From assembly GCA_023375675.1 (NCBI GenBank), contig JALQBC010000035.1, forward strand, positions 248,001 through 312,000: a DNA stretch of 64,000 bases, read 5' to 3'. The number at the start of each line of letters is the position of its first letter. Position 1 is the first letter of the stretch. Under the pieces are notes generated by a model, which worked only from the letters and a program-made list of their open reading frames with translations, did not search any database and was not told where the DNA came from. Positions 35,911 through 46,938 of this stretch are shown here, in pieces. This stretch comes from Cytospora piceicola. Lineage: Eukaryota > Ascomycota > Sordariomycetes > Diaporthales > Cytosporaceae. Position numbers and translations under genes: made by a program.

Positions 35911-38900
35911 AAAAACCGTTTATTATACTATTAATAATTTTCTAGTCTTTTTTATTAAAGTAATACGGTTATTACGATATTTTCTGATTTTATTAGCCTT
36001 CGACTAAAAAAACTTATATCTACTTACCTTTAAGTATTCGAATATTCGAAGTATTTTTAAATATATATACGAACTCGCGTATAAGACGGTTTACCTCCGA
36101 TATAAACTTAAACAAATACCGGTATATATATACGTTGTTTAATAGCTTTATTTTAGGTAGGTCTTTAATATAAGTAATATTAAGTTTTTTATTTAAACGA
36201 AGATATTTATATATTCTTATATCCGTTTTATTTAAAGGTAGCTTATTCGGGATAAATTCTTTAATACTAGCGGGTTATTTAATACTATTTAAAGCGTTTA
36301 ATACGTTAGTAAAGTTAAACTTAAAAGATAAGTTAACGATTACGTTTTATATAAATAGCTTAGAATAATAAAAAGGTAATTAATTATAATCTAATAAGGT
36401 TTAAATAATGCTTTCCTATTTTATACGTTTTATATATTTTTCGAAGACAGGTTTAAGTATACTTAAATAAGTGTTTTTACTAATTTTTAAAAGAAAGGAT
36501 AATTAATTTATAGTTATTATACTATAAAAGTCTTAGCTAATTAAAGTATTTACCTAACCTTTTTACTTTAGCTTAAATAAAAAGGATTTAGTTTTCCTAT
36601 AGGTAGCTTAACGATAAGTACGATACAGCTTAATTATAGTAGAATTATAACGGTAGAAGCGGCTTTTATCTTATAAGTACGTAAGGCGGTTTTAATAAAA
36701 ACCGATACCTTTACTCGTATATCGTTAAAGTAACTAAACGATACGTTAGCTACCGAGTTAAAGATATTTACTTAATATAATATTATAAATTCTTATTTTA
36801 CTAGTAGTTTTATATTTAAACGTTTAAGTACCTATACTCTTATCTTTATCGATAAGATAGTAGACGAACTGTTTAGGATAGTTTAGTAAAAGATATTAAA
36901 CTCGGCTTAGCTAAAGGTATTTATTTTACTTATTTTCTAAAAATTAGCTCGGACTTTTTAGTTTACTTTAGTATTAAGTATTAAGTTTAGTATTATTTAA
37001 GAGATCGTATATTTAAAAGCTTTAATGTTATAATAGGTATTAAAAGTATAACCGGTTAAAGAACTGTATACTTCGGTACAGGTATACATATAACTATAAC
37101 CTTTATAAGGCGATACTTAAAGCGGTATATTAAAGTTTAAAACGGGACTTTCTTATTCTGTTATACCGAGGTACGTTTTAGCGTTATTATAATAACGATA
37201 ATACTTAAAAAAAACGTAGTTTAAATAAGGAAACGTAACTATAATCGATATAACGGAGATTATCCGGATAAAACAGATATTTTTTATAGTAAATACTATT
37301 ATTTAATAGTTTCGGAGTAAATAGTTTTATATTAAAGTTATATATATCGACGTTTTCGATTATTATATATCTGTTATTCGAAGGTTTTTTTTCGTCGGTA
37401 AGTTAGTCGTTTTTTAAGCTTATTTATTTATTAGTGTTTTTTAATAGTTTATTTATTATAATAAGCGTTATTTCTTTATTAACCGGATAAAAGCCGTTTT
37501 ATATTAGCTTTTGTTTACAGGCGGTATTATATTAAAAGGTACTATCGTTTATATTAAAAAGTTAAACGTCTTCTATTATTACGTTACCTTTACTATTTTA
37601 ATAAGCGAAACGTTAAAAGATCTTAAGCTAATTATAACGCTTTTACAGGTAACGTTATTTAAAGAGACTTTAGTCTATAATATTAGTTAGTAGCTATAAC
37701 GCTAGTTTAAGTAGTAGCGGGTTATAAGTAGCTTACTATTAGTTTTAAACGGCTTTTTACGTTTCGATTAGCTGTTTTTACTACTTAGATAATAACTTTT
37801 AATAATCGTTTAAACTAAGCTATAGAGGCTGTTTTAGTATTTAGGCCTAAAGTAGGGCTTATTTAAGCCGTTAAAAGTTAAAACGGTTAAATAACAGGAC
37901 CGGTTATTAAAAACCGGCCTTTTACAGCCGGGAACGGATAAGTTAAGTCTAATATCGTAATAGCTCGGGTCGATATTTATTTATAACAGGCGGTTATAGT
38001 CTTATATAAATAGACGCGGCTTTTTTTTCGAATATATATTAAGTTTTTTACTTAACTTTAAGCTTACGTTTAAAGTCTCGGGAGTTAACGTTATACTTAG
38101 AGCGATTAAAATAATAAGCGATTATCTATTTATCGATACGGTCTTATATATTTTAAGTAACGAAACTATTTAGCTGTTCGGCTATAATAATAAAATAACA
38201 GATACGTTAAGTAAAGTTTAAAATATTCTTATTATTTCGGGTATTACGTTATATATATCGAAGGCTATTTAGAATTCCGTCGGCTATATTATAAGGTATA
38301 CTAAAGTCTATAATAAAATACTCTTTCTACTTTATTTATACGTTAAGGTAAATAGTTAAGTTAAATCTTTCTTTATTTAATAAAGTATTTTAAAACTACG
38401 AATAAGTAGATCCGGTATCGTAAGTAAAGAGATTTTAATATAAAGTCTGTCGTCGAGTCTCGATATTAACGATATATATACGATAACGTTAAATAAACGT
38501 TAGCGGGTTTTTTTATACCGTTACCTTATTGTTTATATAGAATACTTTTATAAGTTTTTCGGTATTATTTTAACCAGTATATAGTTTAAATCTTCCGAAA
38601 GTATTTTCTTTAAACTTATAAGTAAATAATAGGTCTATAAGTAGTTAAAAAACGCTAATCGATAGTTTACGTTTATAGTTATATATATCTCGGCTTTTGT
38701 TTTTATTAAGACGATAATTAGACAGGCTTTTACTTTAGTCGCGATTATAAACGAAGTCGTTATTATTTAAGCTGTTATTAAAGTTATCGTCGGGGTTTTT
38801 ATTACTATCGGCTATATAGTATATATAGTTTTTAGCAGGTTATATATTACTTCTTCGGATAGCGCGACTATATTAACGAGAATTCTTAAAACGAGCCGCC

Positions 38901-40266
38901 GGTTTATAGGTAGTATAGTAGAAATTAAGAAGATTACTTAATAGTATATAAAACGACAGTACTTATAAACTTATCTTTTATTTATATAGTCGGAACGCTT
39001 TAATATTTTTTAATATAAAGATTATAACGTTAATACGACGTTTTTTTTTAAAACTACTTAGTAGGTTTACTTATACTAAAATAATTTCCGGTCGGTTAAG
39101 TATATTAGTTTAAATAGCTTATAAAACTAAATCTTTTTTTTATAGTAGTATTATAGAAATAATTAAAAACGATATAATACGTAAGCGGATAGTTTCGGTT
39201 ATTAATTTAAATAAAGGTAAAACCTTTAAATTACTATACTATATACTTTTCGTTATTTTTAATTGTTATTTAAGGTTTTAAGCAGTCTTTTTATCTTTTC
39301 TGTTTATTTCGACCGTTGTTTTTCGGCTTTTTAACTTTTTAGGTTTTCTTACTATATAAACTATTAGTTCGACTAAGGTATAGGTAAAAGGTTAATATTT
39401 TAACGAAAATAGAGTTTTTAAGGCGTTATAGATAATTACCTTTCGTTTACGTTTTATTTAGCTTAAACCGAGTGTTACTTTAAAAAGTAGCTTCTGTCTT
39501 TTATAAAATAAGCTTTCGAACTTAGGTTTCTGTAAAGACTAATAAATCGGTTTACGTTTTTTAAGGTTATAAGTATAATTTAACCGTTATAGGTTATAGA
39601 AGTACCGGAATTTATAGTAAAACTTAATATTTTTACTAGACTAACTATATATAACGATAAAGAAATAAGCGTTATCGGGCTTTTATAGCTAGTAATTAAG
39701 GTAGTATACTTTACAGATATATTTTATAAGGCGTTTTTAAGTATAGCGAAGTTAGTTATTTTTATTTTAATTATTATAGTAATATTTAAGGTAAAAGGTA
39801 TAAAGCTGCTATTAGTTAGTATAATTAGTCGAGTACTTTAAAAAGGTAAAATCGTAGTCTATAACGTAAAGTCGGTATTAGGTAAGATATTCGGTAATAG
39901 CTACTTTAATATAACGTAAAAGCTAAATATCTTTAATAACTATATAGTTTCGGGGTATTATTAAGAATATATCCGAGAAGCGTACGTCGAATACGTTATT
40001 TAAACCCGATATAGCTATAATATAAAATTTTTATAGTAAATAACCGGTAAGTTATAGTAAACAGGTAATAATACCGGTTAAGTAAATAAGACGACGCTTT
40101 TACGTTTTTCGATTTTTTAAGATCCGGAGATTAAAGCTAATTACCTGTTAACTACTATAGTAATAATAACTCGATAACTATTATAGTATAGTCCGATAAA
40201 CTTAATTCGTAATATTAGAAGGCTAAGCGATATATAATAGAACGTATTTAAGTTATAGCTACTATT

Positions 40267-40505
40267 TAATAGTAACGGTACAGTATAGTAATATATAATA
40301 AAAATAGATGTTTTTTCTTTTTCTTTTTATATAACCGAGTACTCTTATAAACTATATATAGACTTACGAACCTACTATAAACTTACCTTAAGTTTATTAT
40401 ATAATTACCGTACGTTTAACTGTCCGAATTACCGGTAAATATACGGTGAATTCGTAATACGTTTACGGGTAGGTTTATTACAAACCTACCGGTAGGTGTA
40501 TAATA
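40267..40505 (-). repeat. 5' LTR of gypsy copy R
   Basis: 239-bp inverted LTR; plus-strand end GGTGTATAATA is followed by target duplication CTTAT (40506-40510). Confidence 0.9.
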
Positions 40506-40510
40506 CTTAT

Positions 40511-40925
40511 TTACTTACTTACTTACTTTTAATTTACTTACTTATTTACTTACTTATTAACTAACCTACTTAGTTACTTACTTACTTACTTAATACTTAA
40601 ATAACTAAATTACTAGCTATAATATAATATCGTAAACTTAAAGGTTACCTAACTTAACGCGCCTATATATAAACTAAGTAACTTATTAAGCCTTACTATA
40701 CCTTAGTATTTAAACCTTCGATTAAAAGAGCTTAGCTATACTTAAGCCTTCCTTTTCTTTTTAAGTAAAATGCTTATATTATATTAGTATTATAGCTTTA
40801 CCTTTATTATTTTAATGTATTATAACACTACTTACTTTAATAACTACTTTACTAGCTAATATACTAGCTAATATACCAGATAACTTACTAGCTAACTTAC
40901 TAGCTAACTTACTTACTTACCTACC

Positions 40926-40992
<67 letters not shown>

Positions 40993-42411
40993 CTACTTAC
41001 TTACTTACTTACTTACTTACTTATATACTTACTTATTTACTTATTTATTAGTTAATATAGTAGTAAATATAGTAACTAACTTATTAGTAAACCTACTAAC
41101 TAACATACTTACTTATTTATATACTTACTTATTAACTTAATCTGAATTTAGAGGCTTATATAAGCCTTCGGTAAAGAAAAAGGAAGGGAAAGGCTAAGGT
41201 TTAGGTTAAGAACCTTAAGAACCTAAAGAATTAAACCTATTAGCCTTAATAGTAAGCCTACTTTAAAGGCTACGATTTAATTAAATATACCTTTTAATAG
41301 CCCTTTTTCTACAGATTCAGATTTAGGTAAGTTTTATTTAATCGGATTAAATCCCGAGCGTGCATTTTAGTTCGAATTTAAAGGCTTAGGTAAGTAAAGA
41401 GGAAGGGAAAGGCTAAGGTTCGGGTTAAGAACTTTAGAAACCTAAGGAATTAAGACTATTAGCTTTAATACTAAGCCTACCTTGAGGGCTACGATTTAAT
41501 TAAATATACCGTTTAATAGCCCTTTTTCTACAGATTCAGATTTCAGTACGTACGTCTTAATCGAATTAAAGCTAAAGCGTGCATCTTAGTTCGAACCTAA
41601 GGTCTTCGGTAAAGAGGAAGGGAGGGAAAGGCTAGGGTTCGGGTTAAGAACCTAAGAAACCTAAAAAACCTAAGGAATTAGAACTATTAGCTTTAATAGT
41701 AAGCCTACCTTAAGGGCTACGATTTAATTAAATATACCGTTTAATAGCCCTTTTTTTACAGATTCAGATTTAGGTAAGTTTTATTTAATCGGATTAAAAC
41801 TAAAGCGTGTATCTTAGTTCGAACCTAAGGTCTTTAGTAAAGAGGAAGGGAGGGTAAGGCTAGGGTTCGGGTTAAGAACCTAAGAAACTTAAGAAACCTA
41901 AGGAATTAGAACTATTAGCTTTAATAGTGAGCCTACCTTAAGGGCTACAATTTGATTAAATATACCGTTTAATAGCCCTTTTTCTTAAGTTTCAGATTTA
42001 AGTAAGTATGTCTTAATCGGATTAAAACTCGAGCATGTATCTTAGTTCGAAGTTAAGGTCTATAGTAAGAAGCCTTATCGTAGGTCCGACCTTATCTAGG
42101 CTTTAAAGTGACTGTAAGCCTTCCGGCAGGCATTAAAGGCCTTATAATTGCTAGTGTATTTAGTTACGGAACGACTAGAATCACTGCTTTTAACAGCTAA
42201 TCAGATCCTTTAGACGGGTGTTGTAGCGAATTAGCATAATTGTAATTCAGAGCTAATTAGAATTAAAAACAGGTGGTATAAATCTTAAGGGCAATAATTT
42301 TCTATTGTGTTTGCCCGCCTTGTAAAACAAACATTAACCTTCCTAACGGAAGGTATTTCTGTGTGCTCGCCCGCCTTGTAAAACAAACATCAACCTTCCT
42401 AACGGAAGGCA
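40511..42411 (-). mobile_element. Helitron-like element, copy 3, 5' part with tandem units
   Basis: Resumes after the target duplication: CTTA tract (40511-40605), an unclassified segment (about 40612-40840), CTTA tract (to 41138), four tandem units of 219-228 bp (about 41147-42046), then the terminal block also found at 16969-17250 in reverse. It ends with two tandem copies of a block of about 56 bp (42306-42411), each containing CCTTCCTAACGGAAGG. The last base is 42411 and the next base complements to A, fitting A/T insertion. This 5' end directly joins the truncated HET gene. Confidence 0.55.
41147..42046 (-). repeat. Four tandem units of 219-228 bp
   Basis: The landmark TTCGAA recurs at 41371, 41590, 41818 and 42046, with periods of 219, 228 and 228 bp; a first diverged unit begins near 41147. 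Each unit holds a GGAAGGG-AAGGCTA motif, a GGGTTAAGAAC motif and GGGCTACGATTTAATTAAAT. Two units occur inverted at 17253-17715 and a partial one at 28935-29081. Confidence 0.88.
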
Positions 42412-42412
42412 T

Positions 42413-44206
42413 AATTCCAAGGAATCCTTGACAAGCTTGATCTGAGATTGTGGTTGAAGAGTGTTTAGCCCATCCCACACTTTCCCAGGATATGATGCCT
42501 AGGACGTGCAGGAAGGTGCCAGTCATTGGAAGTCTTGCGGTTGCAGGTCATACCTTCACATCCCTTGCGGAGCCCATAGAAAGTCTGCATACAGTGAATC
42601 TGCCATTAATCCACAAAGATATTGATTGCCTACTTCGCCCTTGGCCCCTGTGCGGGACAGGACTTGTTGTGCAATCGCAGAAATGGCTGGCAACCTATCC
42701 GCTGGATTTGTGAAGTGGAGATCGCTGTACTCCCGGACGAGGATTATCCAATCGAAGTCATGTCCTTTCTTGGTCAAGAGGTTCCAGTATCTCTGCTTCG
42801 AGTTGTCATATCTTGGAGAAGAGTCATATGGAGAAGACTGGTAATAAGAAGCCTCTTCCACTGCTATACCCGAGTAGCAATCGAAAATCAACTGGTCCTT
42901 TGTGAAGAAGAGAACGCGACATGAGACAATACGTTCCTGATATGCCCAGCCACGGGTCATGAGGGGATAATGGCTTCTTGGGCGCATCACGAAGCCGTTA
43001 CTAACATCCCCGGATCTAAGAAAGGCGAAGAACTGATAGTCATTTCCCCTGATGGTGGCATTGAACAGATGGTGTTTCCGGGAGGGTGTCTTCGAATAAA
43101 TACCTCCCTCACAGTCTTCAGAATAGGTCGCAGCGAGAGTGACGTAAGCGTTGTAGTAATAGTCGGCCATTCGTACAGATTCGCGCGGCCAATCATCCCT
43201 TGCTTGCGGATTTTCTTCCTCGCCCGGCTGGATGATGCATACCGAATCGATCCATATGTATCGTATGTTGAGCCTTCGGGTGAACTGCATCACCTCTTGG
43301 AATGTTTTTGGTATGTCCTCCCATGGAATACATTGACACTGCCTGTCGTAGTTCTTGCTCGTTGTCATGCACTTCGGCTTGAGCTTACCCCAGCAGTAGC
43401 TCAGAGCGGTGTATGGGGTTTCGTTCGGAAGGCCACTGGTCTCGCGCAGTACGACACCTTCCACTTCCGGGCTGTCCCCGATGTCTATAAGTCGAGTCGG
43501 GAGTGACCTTGCTGATAATTCGATTGAGGAACACAAATGAGAGAAAATACAATTTTCGATGCGTGCTTTGGCCCAGTCGAATGACCGGGGGGATCCAGTA
43601 TCGGTGGTTGGGTGGGAGCCAGGCGGAAGACAGGGAAATCCCGGGAGGGGAGATGGTTCCTCACAGGATATGAAGATATGCCACCGGCTTTCTGCCCCTA
43701 AATAGTTCCATCTCCCGGTTTCAAGAATGTATGTATGTTGAATCGGCTTACACGTGCTGTCGACCAGCTTGAGACCCAGGAGCACGGCACAGCAGATGTT
43801 GCCGGCAGTCGCAGAAATTCGGAGCTCGTTCTCAGAACAACAATAATGTTTGGGCAACCATTGACAATAACTTTGGGGTCCGATACTCTTATCATAGATT
43901 GGTGGTTCCTCGCCGGTGGGTTCCTAGTAGGGTAACGATAAGGTTATTCAAATGTCTGAGAGGGCTTGGTATGTCCTAGCCACAAGGAGAGCTTTTATGG
44001 ATTTAACCACTGACTCTTTCTAACCTAAGTTGGAACTCATCCTGATCTCGGGCCGTATCGCGATGGGTCTGCTCCAGAATGTGATCCCAGGAGCCGTCCC
44101 AACCGCAAGTCGTACACCAGTCTTGCCAACTAGGTCTTGGACGACTTGCATCGAGATCGTCTGGTAACTCGATGAGCTCCCTTATCACAGGAGATTCTGT
44201 AGCCAT
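42413..44206 (-). pseudogene. HET-domain (heterokaryon incompatibility) gene, 3' end decayed and cut by the island
   Basis: Exon 1 (44206-44025) and exon 2 (from 43885) join across a 139-bp intron (43886-44024; the acceptor choice is moderately sure). The frame is open to TGA at 42556-42558, giving 503 residues. The HET domain is clear: YTALSYCWG (about 219-227), IPKTFQEVM, RYIWIDSVCIIQ (about 269-280), TLAATYSEDC and RGWAYQERIVSCRVLFFT. HET domains drive cell death when incompatible hyphae fuse. Beyond the stop the same frame continues as typical HET C-terminal sequence (LAPSCTS...ASYPGKVW, like APSWSWAS) with further stops TGA (42523-42525) and TAG (42499-42501), then runs into the transposon at 42411. 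The upstream 503 residues could still be expressed as a truncated protein. Confidence 0.78.
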
Positions 44207-45514
44207 TGTTGGAGAGTCAATAACAAGGTATTTATTTCGTCGTGTAAGTGCCGCCGATAATATAATGCAAGTACAGTACGATGCTCAGAACCGAGGAGGG
44301 GAGCGACTGTGGAGGGACAACAGGCTTCTTGTAGGGTTGCCCCTCAGTCGCAAACCCCGCTCTTGGCGCCTACAATCACTCGGAGGGTGTGCTGCATCGC
44401 CTGCGGCCTACATGGATATGTACCTATGGTGGGCCTGTGGGCTGCTTTGCATTAGCACATACCGCTAGCTATATGTACCAGTACCAGTACTGCAAGCTAC
44501 CTAGGTAAGCCCAGGTGCTGGTAGGCTTGACAAGAGCCTGATGTTACAAAGAGCACATCAACTCGTAGCCCTCAGTCTGGAGAAAAAGTGATTGATCATT
44601 TAATGTTCTCGGCTCAGTAATCACCTAGGCCAGCAAGAGTCGTAACATGTCAAAGCAGCAATCAGACACATACCGTTAGCCTACACAAGATGCGAATATG
44701 CCTTATGGTTATACATGATATTGCAGGAATCCCAGAAGATACATAGCACTGCATCTCTACACTACGCAGGACGGAGGATGTTTTTCTACTTCAGTGCTGA
44801 TTCGAGATGCACTGCATATCATGTAGTCTACTGTGGCGCGAGTAACAGATCAGGCTTGCGGTCCAACTCCAAGGCCTGCTGGTGTGTCGGCCAAATACTA
44901 GAGTACAGTACCGGTGTTACCTCGGTCCTAAATCGTGAGCCCAGCTGTACAGTCGCCAAGTCGAAGCCCGGTGCCTACAGGGTACGTGGCCCGGATATGT
45001 CACATTGGCGGGGCGTCGAGTAGACGAGGCTGTACCATATGGCCCAAGGGCTGCAGGCCGATCTACACAAGTCTTACTGATTTCAATTTCCGCGGTGCAG
45101 CTGCACAGGATGTTCGGGCCGGAGAAGCGGTGTCGGCGCTGGCGGCATGCCTTGGGCGAGTTGGGGTACATAGCGACTTGGGGCTCACCACCCTTGCATT
45201 TGTGCCTGTACTGGCAGGTCGTTGCGGGGAAAGTTCCCTTCCATGCTTCAGGGCTGCATCCTCCGGCGTTGTTTCTTCCCTGGACAGGAAGCAAATGGGA
45301 TGAACGAAAGAACCTGTTGTTGTCAAATGTTGTATTGTATCACACGCAATCACTCCGTCGCTTGAAACACCGATGACCAACTGAGCTTCCAGTTCTTGCC
45401 CAGTCTTTTCAGTGCGTCTTGCCGCTCAAATAATGGAAAGCACAAATACTTCATAACGCTGACAGTTCAATACGACTGACGATGGTTGTCCACCGACTGA
45501 AAGAGAGCATACAT
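44207..45514. other. Gene-free stretch, 1.3 kb
   Basis: No supported gene; the short open frames lack motifs. A GTACCAGTACCAGTAC repeat lies near 44474. It separates the HET gene from the next damaged gene, both on the minus strand. Confidence 0.5.
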
Positions 45515-46423
45515 TCATACCAGGATCAGGCCCTTGACGGTAGCGTTCCGCACTCTTTCAGTGTAGAGTTCCAAGTAGTTGGTGGGTTCATTGCTAGCAA
45601 GTATTTGGGCGGTTAGCTCCCAGTATTGCCTCGCTTTTGTTATGAACTCGGTCGTGATACTGGAAGGAAGCGGCTGGCGGTCACAGACTATGACCTCAAG
45701 GGGCTTTGCGGGATCATGGCGGGGATTGTGCACAACCGCCGCATAGATGTGCTGAAGGCCGGGGAAGATGAACCCAAAAGTGACGAGGGTTACTGGTCTA
45801 TGACCACCGTGCCACATAAAGGCCAAGTGTCGGATGTCAAAGTCCAAGTCGGACCACAGATCAGCATCATCCTTCACCCACACCTGACTGTAATGCCTGT
45901 CCCCATCAGAATCGACGACTGTTTTAATATTCGAGATCCATCTGATGTTGCGAAGGCAGATTATATGCTGCTCGGGGTTGAAGCGGACGATACAGTCCAT
46001 ACCAGCAGTCGGCACGGCGATGCCGTGGAGGCGTCTGAGGCATGCATCATGGATGAACTTGTTTGTGAGGAGGAGACTGCGGATGGTCTTGCTGACTTGG
46101 GACTCCTATGCTCCCGCAAACGCAGGATCCGGCTCGTCTATGGCCCGTCCTGCATGCCTCGGAATTGGCGGACTCGTGACAGGTCGGAAGCGGACTCGAC
46201 AGCTCTGAGGAAGAAGAGGTGGATACGGCAGTGGATTGGTGTCTATGTCAAAGATGAAGACTGCCGGCGTATTGATGATGATTTCGATGACCTGCAAGAT
46301 AATCTCTGGCGGAAGCTTCTGCTCCTGTTGTTTGCTGCGAATGAGATGACGGGCAATGAAGGTCGGGAGGAGCCTGCGAGCCTATCGCTTGGAACTTCGA
46401 AGAATGTTGCGGAAAGAATTCAT
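45515..46423 (-). pseudogene. F-box/2EXR-like fungal protein, broken by two in-frame stops
   Basis: A single minus-strand frame of 303 codons from ATG 46423 to the stop at 45515 is broken only by TAG at 46384-46382 (codon 14) and TAG at 46108-46106 (codon 106). It contains KLPPEIILQVIEII (about residues 38-51), the F-box-like opening typical of fungal 2EXR and F-box proteins, and later short beta-type segments such as HIICLRNIRW and RHLAFMWHGG with GLQHIYAAV, as in that family. Each TAG is explained by CAG changed at CpA. The opposite strand is also open (45626-46507) but has no family features and looks like an antisense shadow. F-box proteins select targets for ubiquitination; the 2EXR family has no known function. 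Confidence 0.65.
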
Positions 46424-46938
46424 ACTGTAGGAATGAGTGATGAACAGACAGAATTTGGTTTGTTGTTAATAGCCAATATTATCATTGTTGTCGTCGACGT
46501 GAGGTGATCGCCTGACGTTGGTATCAATCGATGTGCTTATGTAACCCGGGAGGAATGGTGAAGCTCGGGCCACATGGAGCGTTTGGTGGTTGCAGCTTCC
46601 ATCGCGTCAAAGTGTCAGAGCTTCGCAAACAGTCGCGCTTCCAGATTTTTCGACTATATCAGCCTCACTATTCAATCGCTACCACTTCCCGCAATCTACA
46701 TCATCCCCTTTGACTACGGTAACGACCAACACGAAGCTGTCTTGGTTTTTGTTGCTGCCTCAAACTTGAAATGAGCCATTGAGATCCAAAACAAAAACGC
46801 CACACTCTCGACGAGGAGCTTGGTAGTTGCAGGCGCTTCCTTCTTCCAGCCCTCTATCGGGTCGCCCCCGTCATCTGCTACCTTGCAACACGTTCCGTCT
46901 ATTGACCTTCAACATCAAGACGAGATACGGCCGCCGAG
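46424..46938. other. Divergent promoter region
   Basis: This 515-bp region lies between the 2EXR-like pseudogene (minus) and the Nup37-like gene (plus). It contains CT-rich sequence before 46939 and no gene. Confidence 0.5.

Larger units (their letters stand above)
29903..40505 (-). mobile_element. Ty3/gypsy chromovirus, copy R, full length, inverted (RIPed)
   Basis: Lies on the minus strand with 5' LTR 40267-40505 and 3' LTR 29903-30140 and perfect 5-bp target duplications CTTAT (29898-29902 and 40506-40510). At 10,603 bp and uninterrupted, it is the reference for copy L and shows the empty sites of the solo LTR and of Helitron-like copy 1. It is inserted in the CTTA tract of Helitron-like copy 3. 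The order in its own direction is the same as copy L. It differs from copy L by many transitions, so both were RIPed independently. Confidence 0.9.
13596..42411. mobile_element. 28.8-kb RIP-mutated transposon island
   Basis: Base composition falls abruptly to very AT-rich DNA full of TA dinucleotides and there is no ORF of 60 or more codons on either strand. Only the short Helitron-like ends stay GC-richer. Reading through stops recovers recognisable transposase and gypsy pol sequence, with TAG/TAA where the families have Gln and TAA/TGA/TAG where they have Trp or Arg. That pattern is the hallmark of RIP. The island consists of nested elements listed separately. The left border is the start of a pogo-type terminal repeat after TA; the right border is the end of a Helitron-like copy that abuts the truncated HET gene. 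Confidence 0.92.

Noticed and set aside
13596..42411. AT-rich island as a centromere
   Set aside because: RIPed transposons can form centromeres, but this stretch is short and fully explained by a few nested elements; nothing specific supports centromere identity.
45626..46507. Plus-strand open frame of 293 codons
   Set aside because: It is antisense to a minus-strand frame with F-box/2EXR features; the plus-strand product has no domain and repeats acidic low-complexity sequence.
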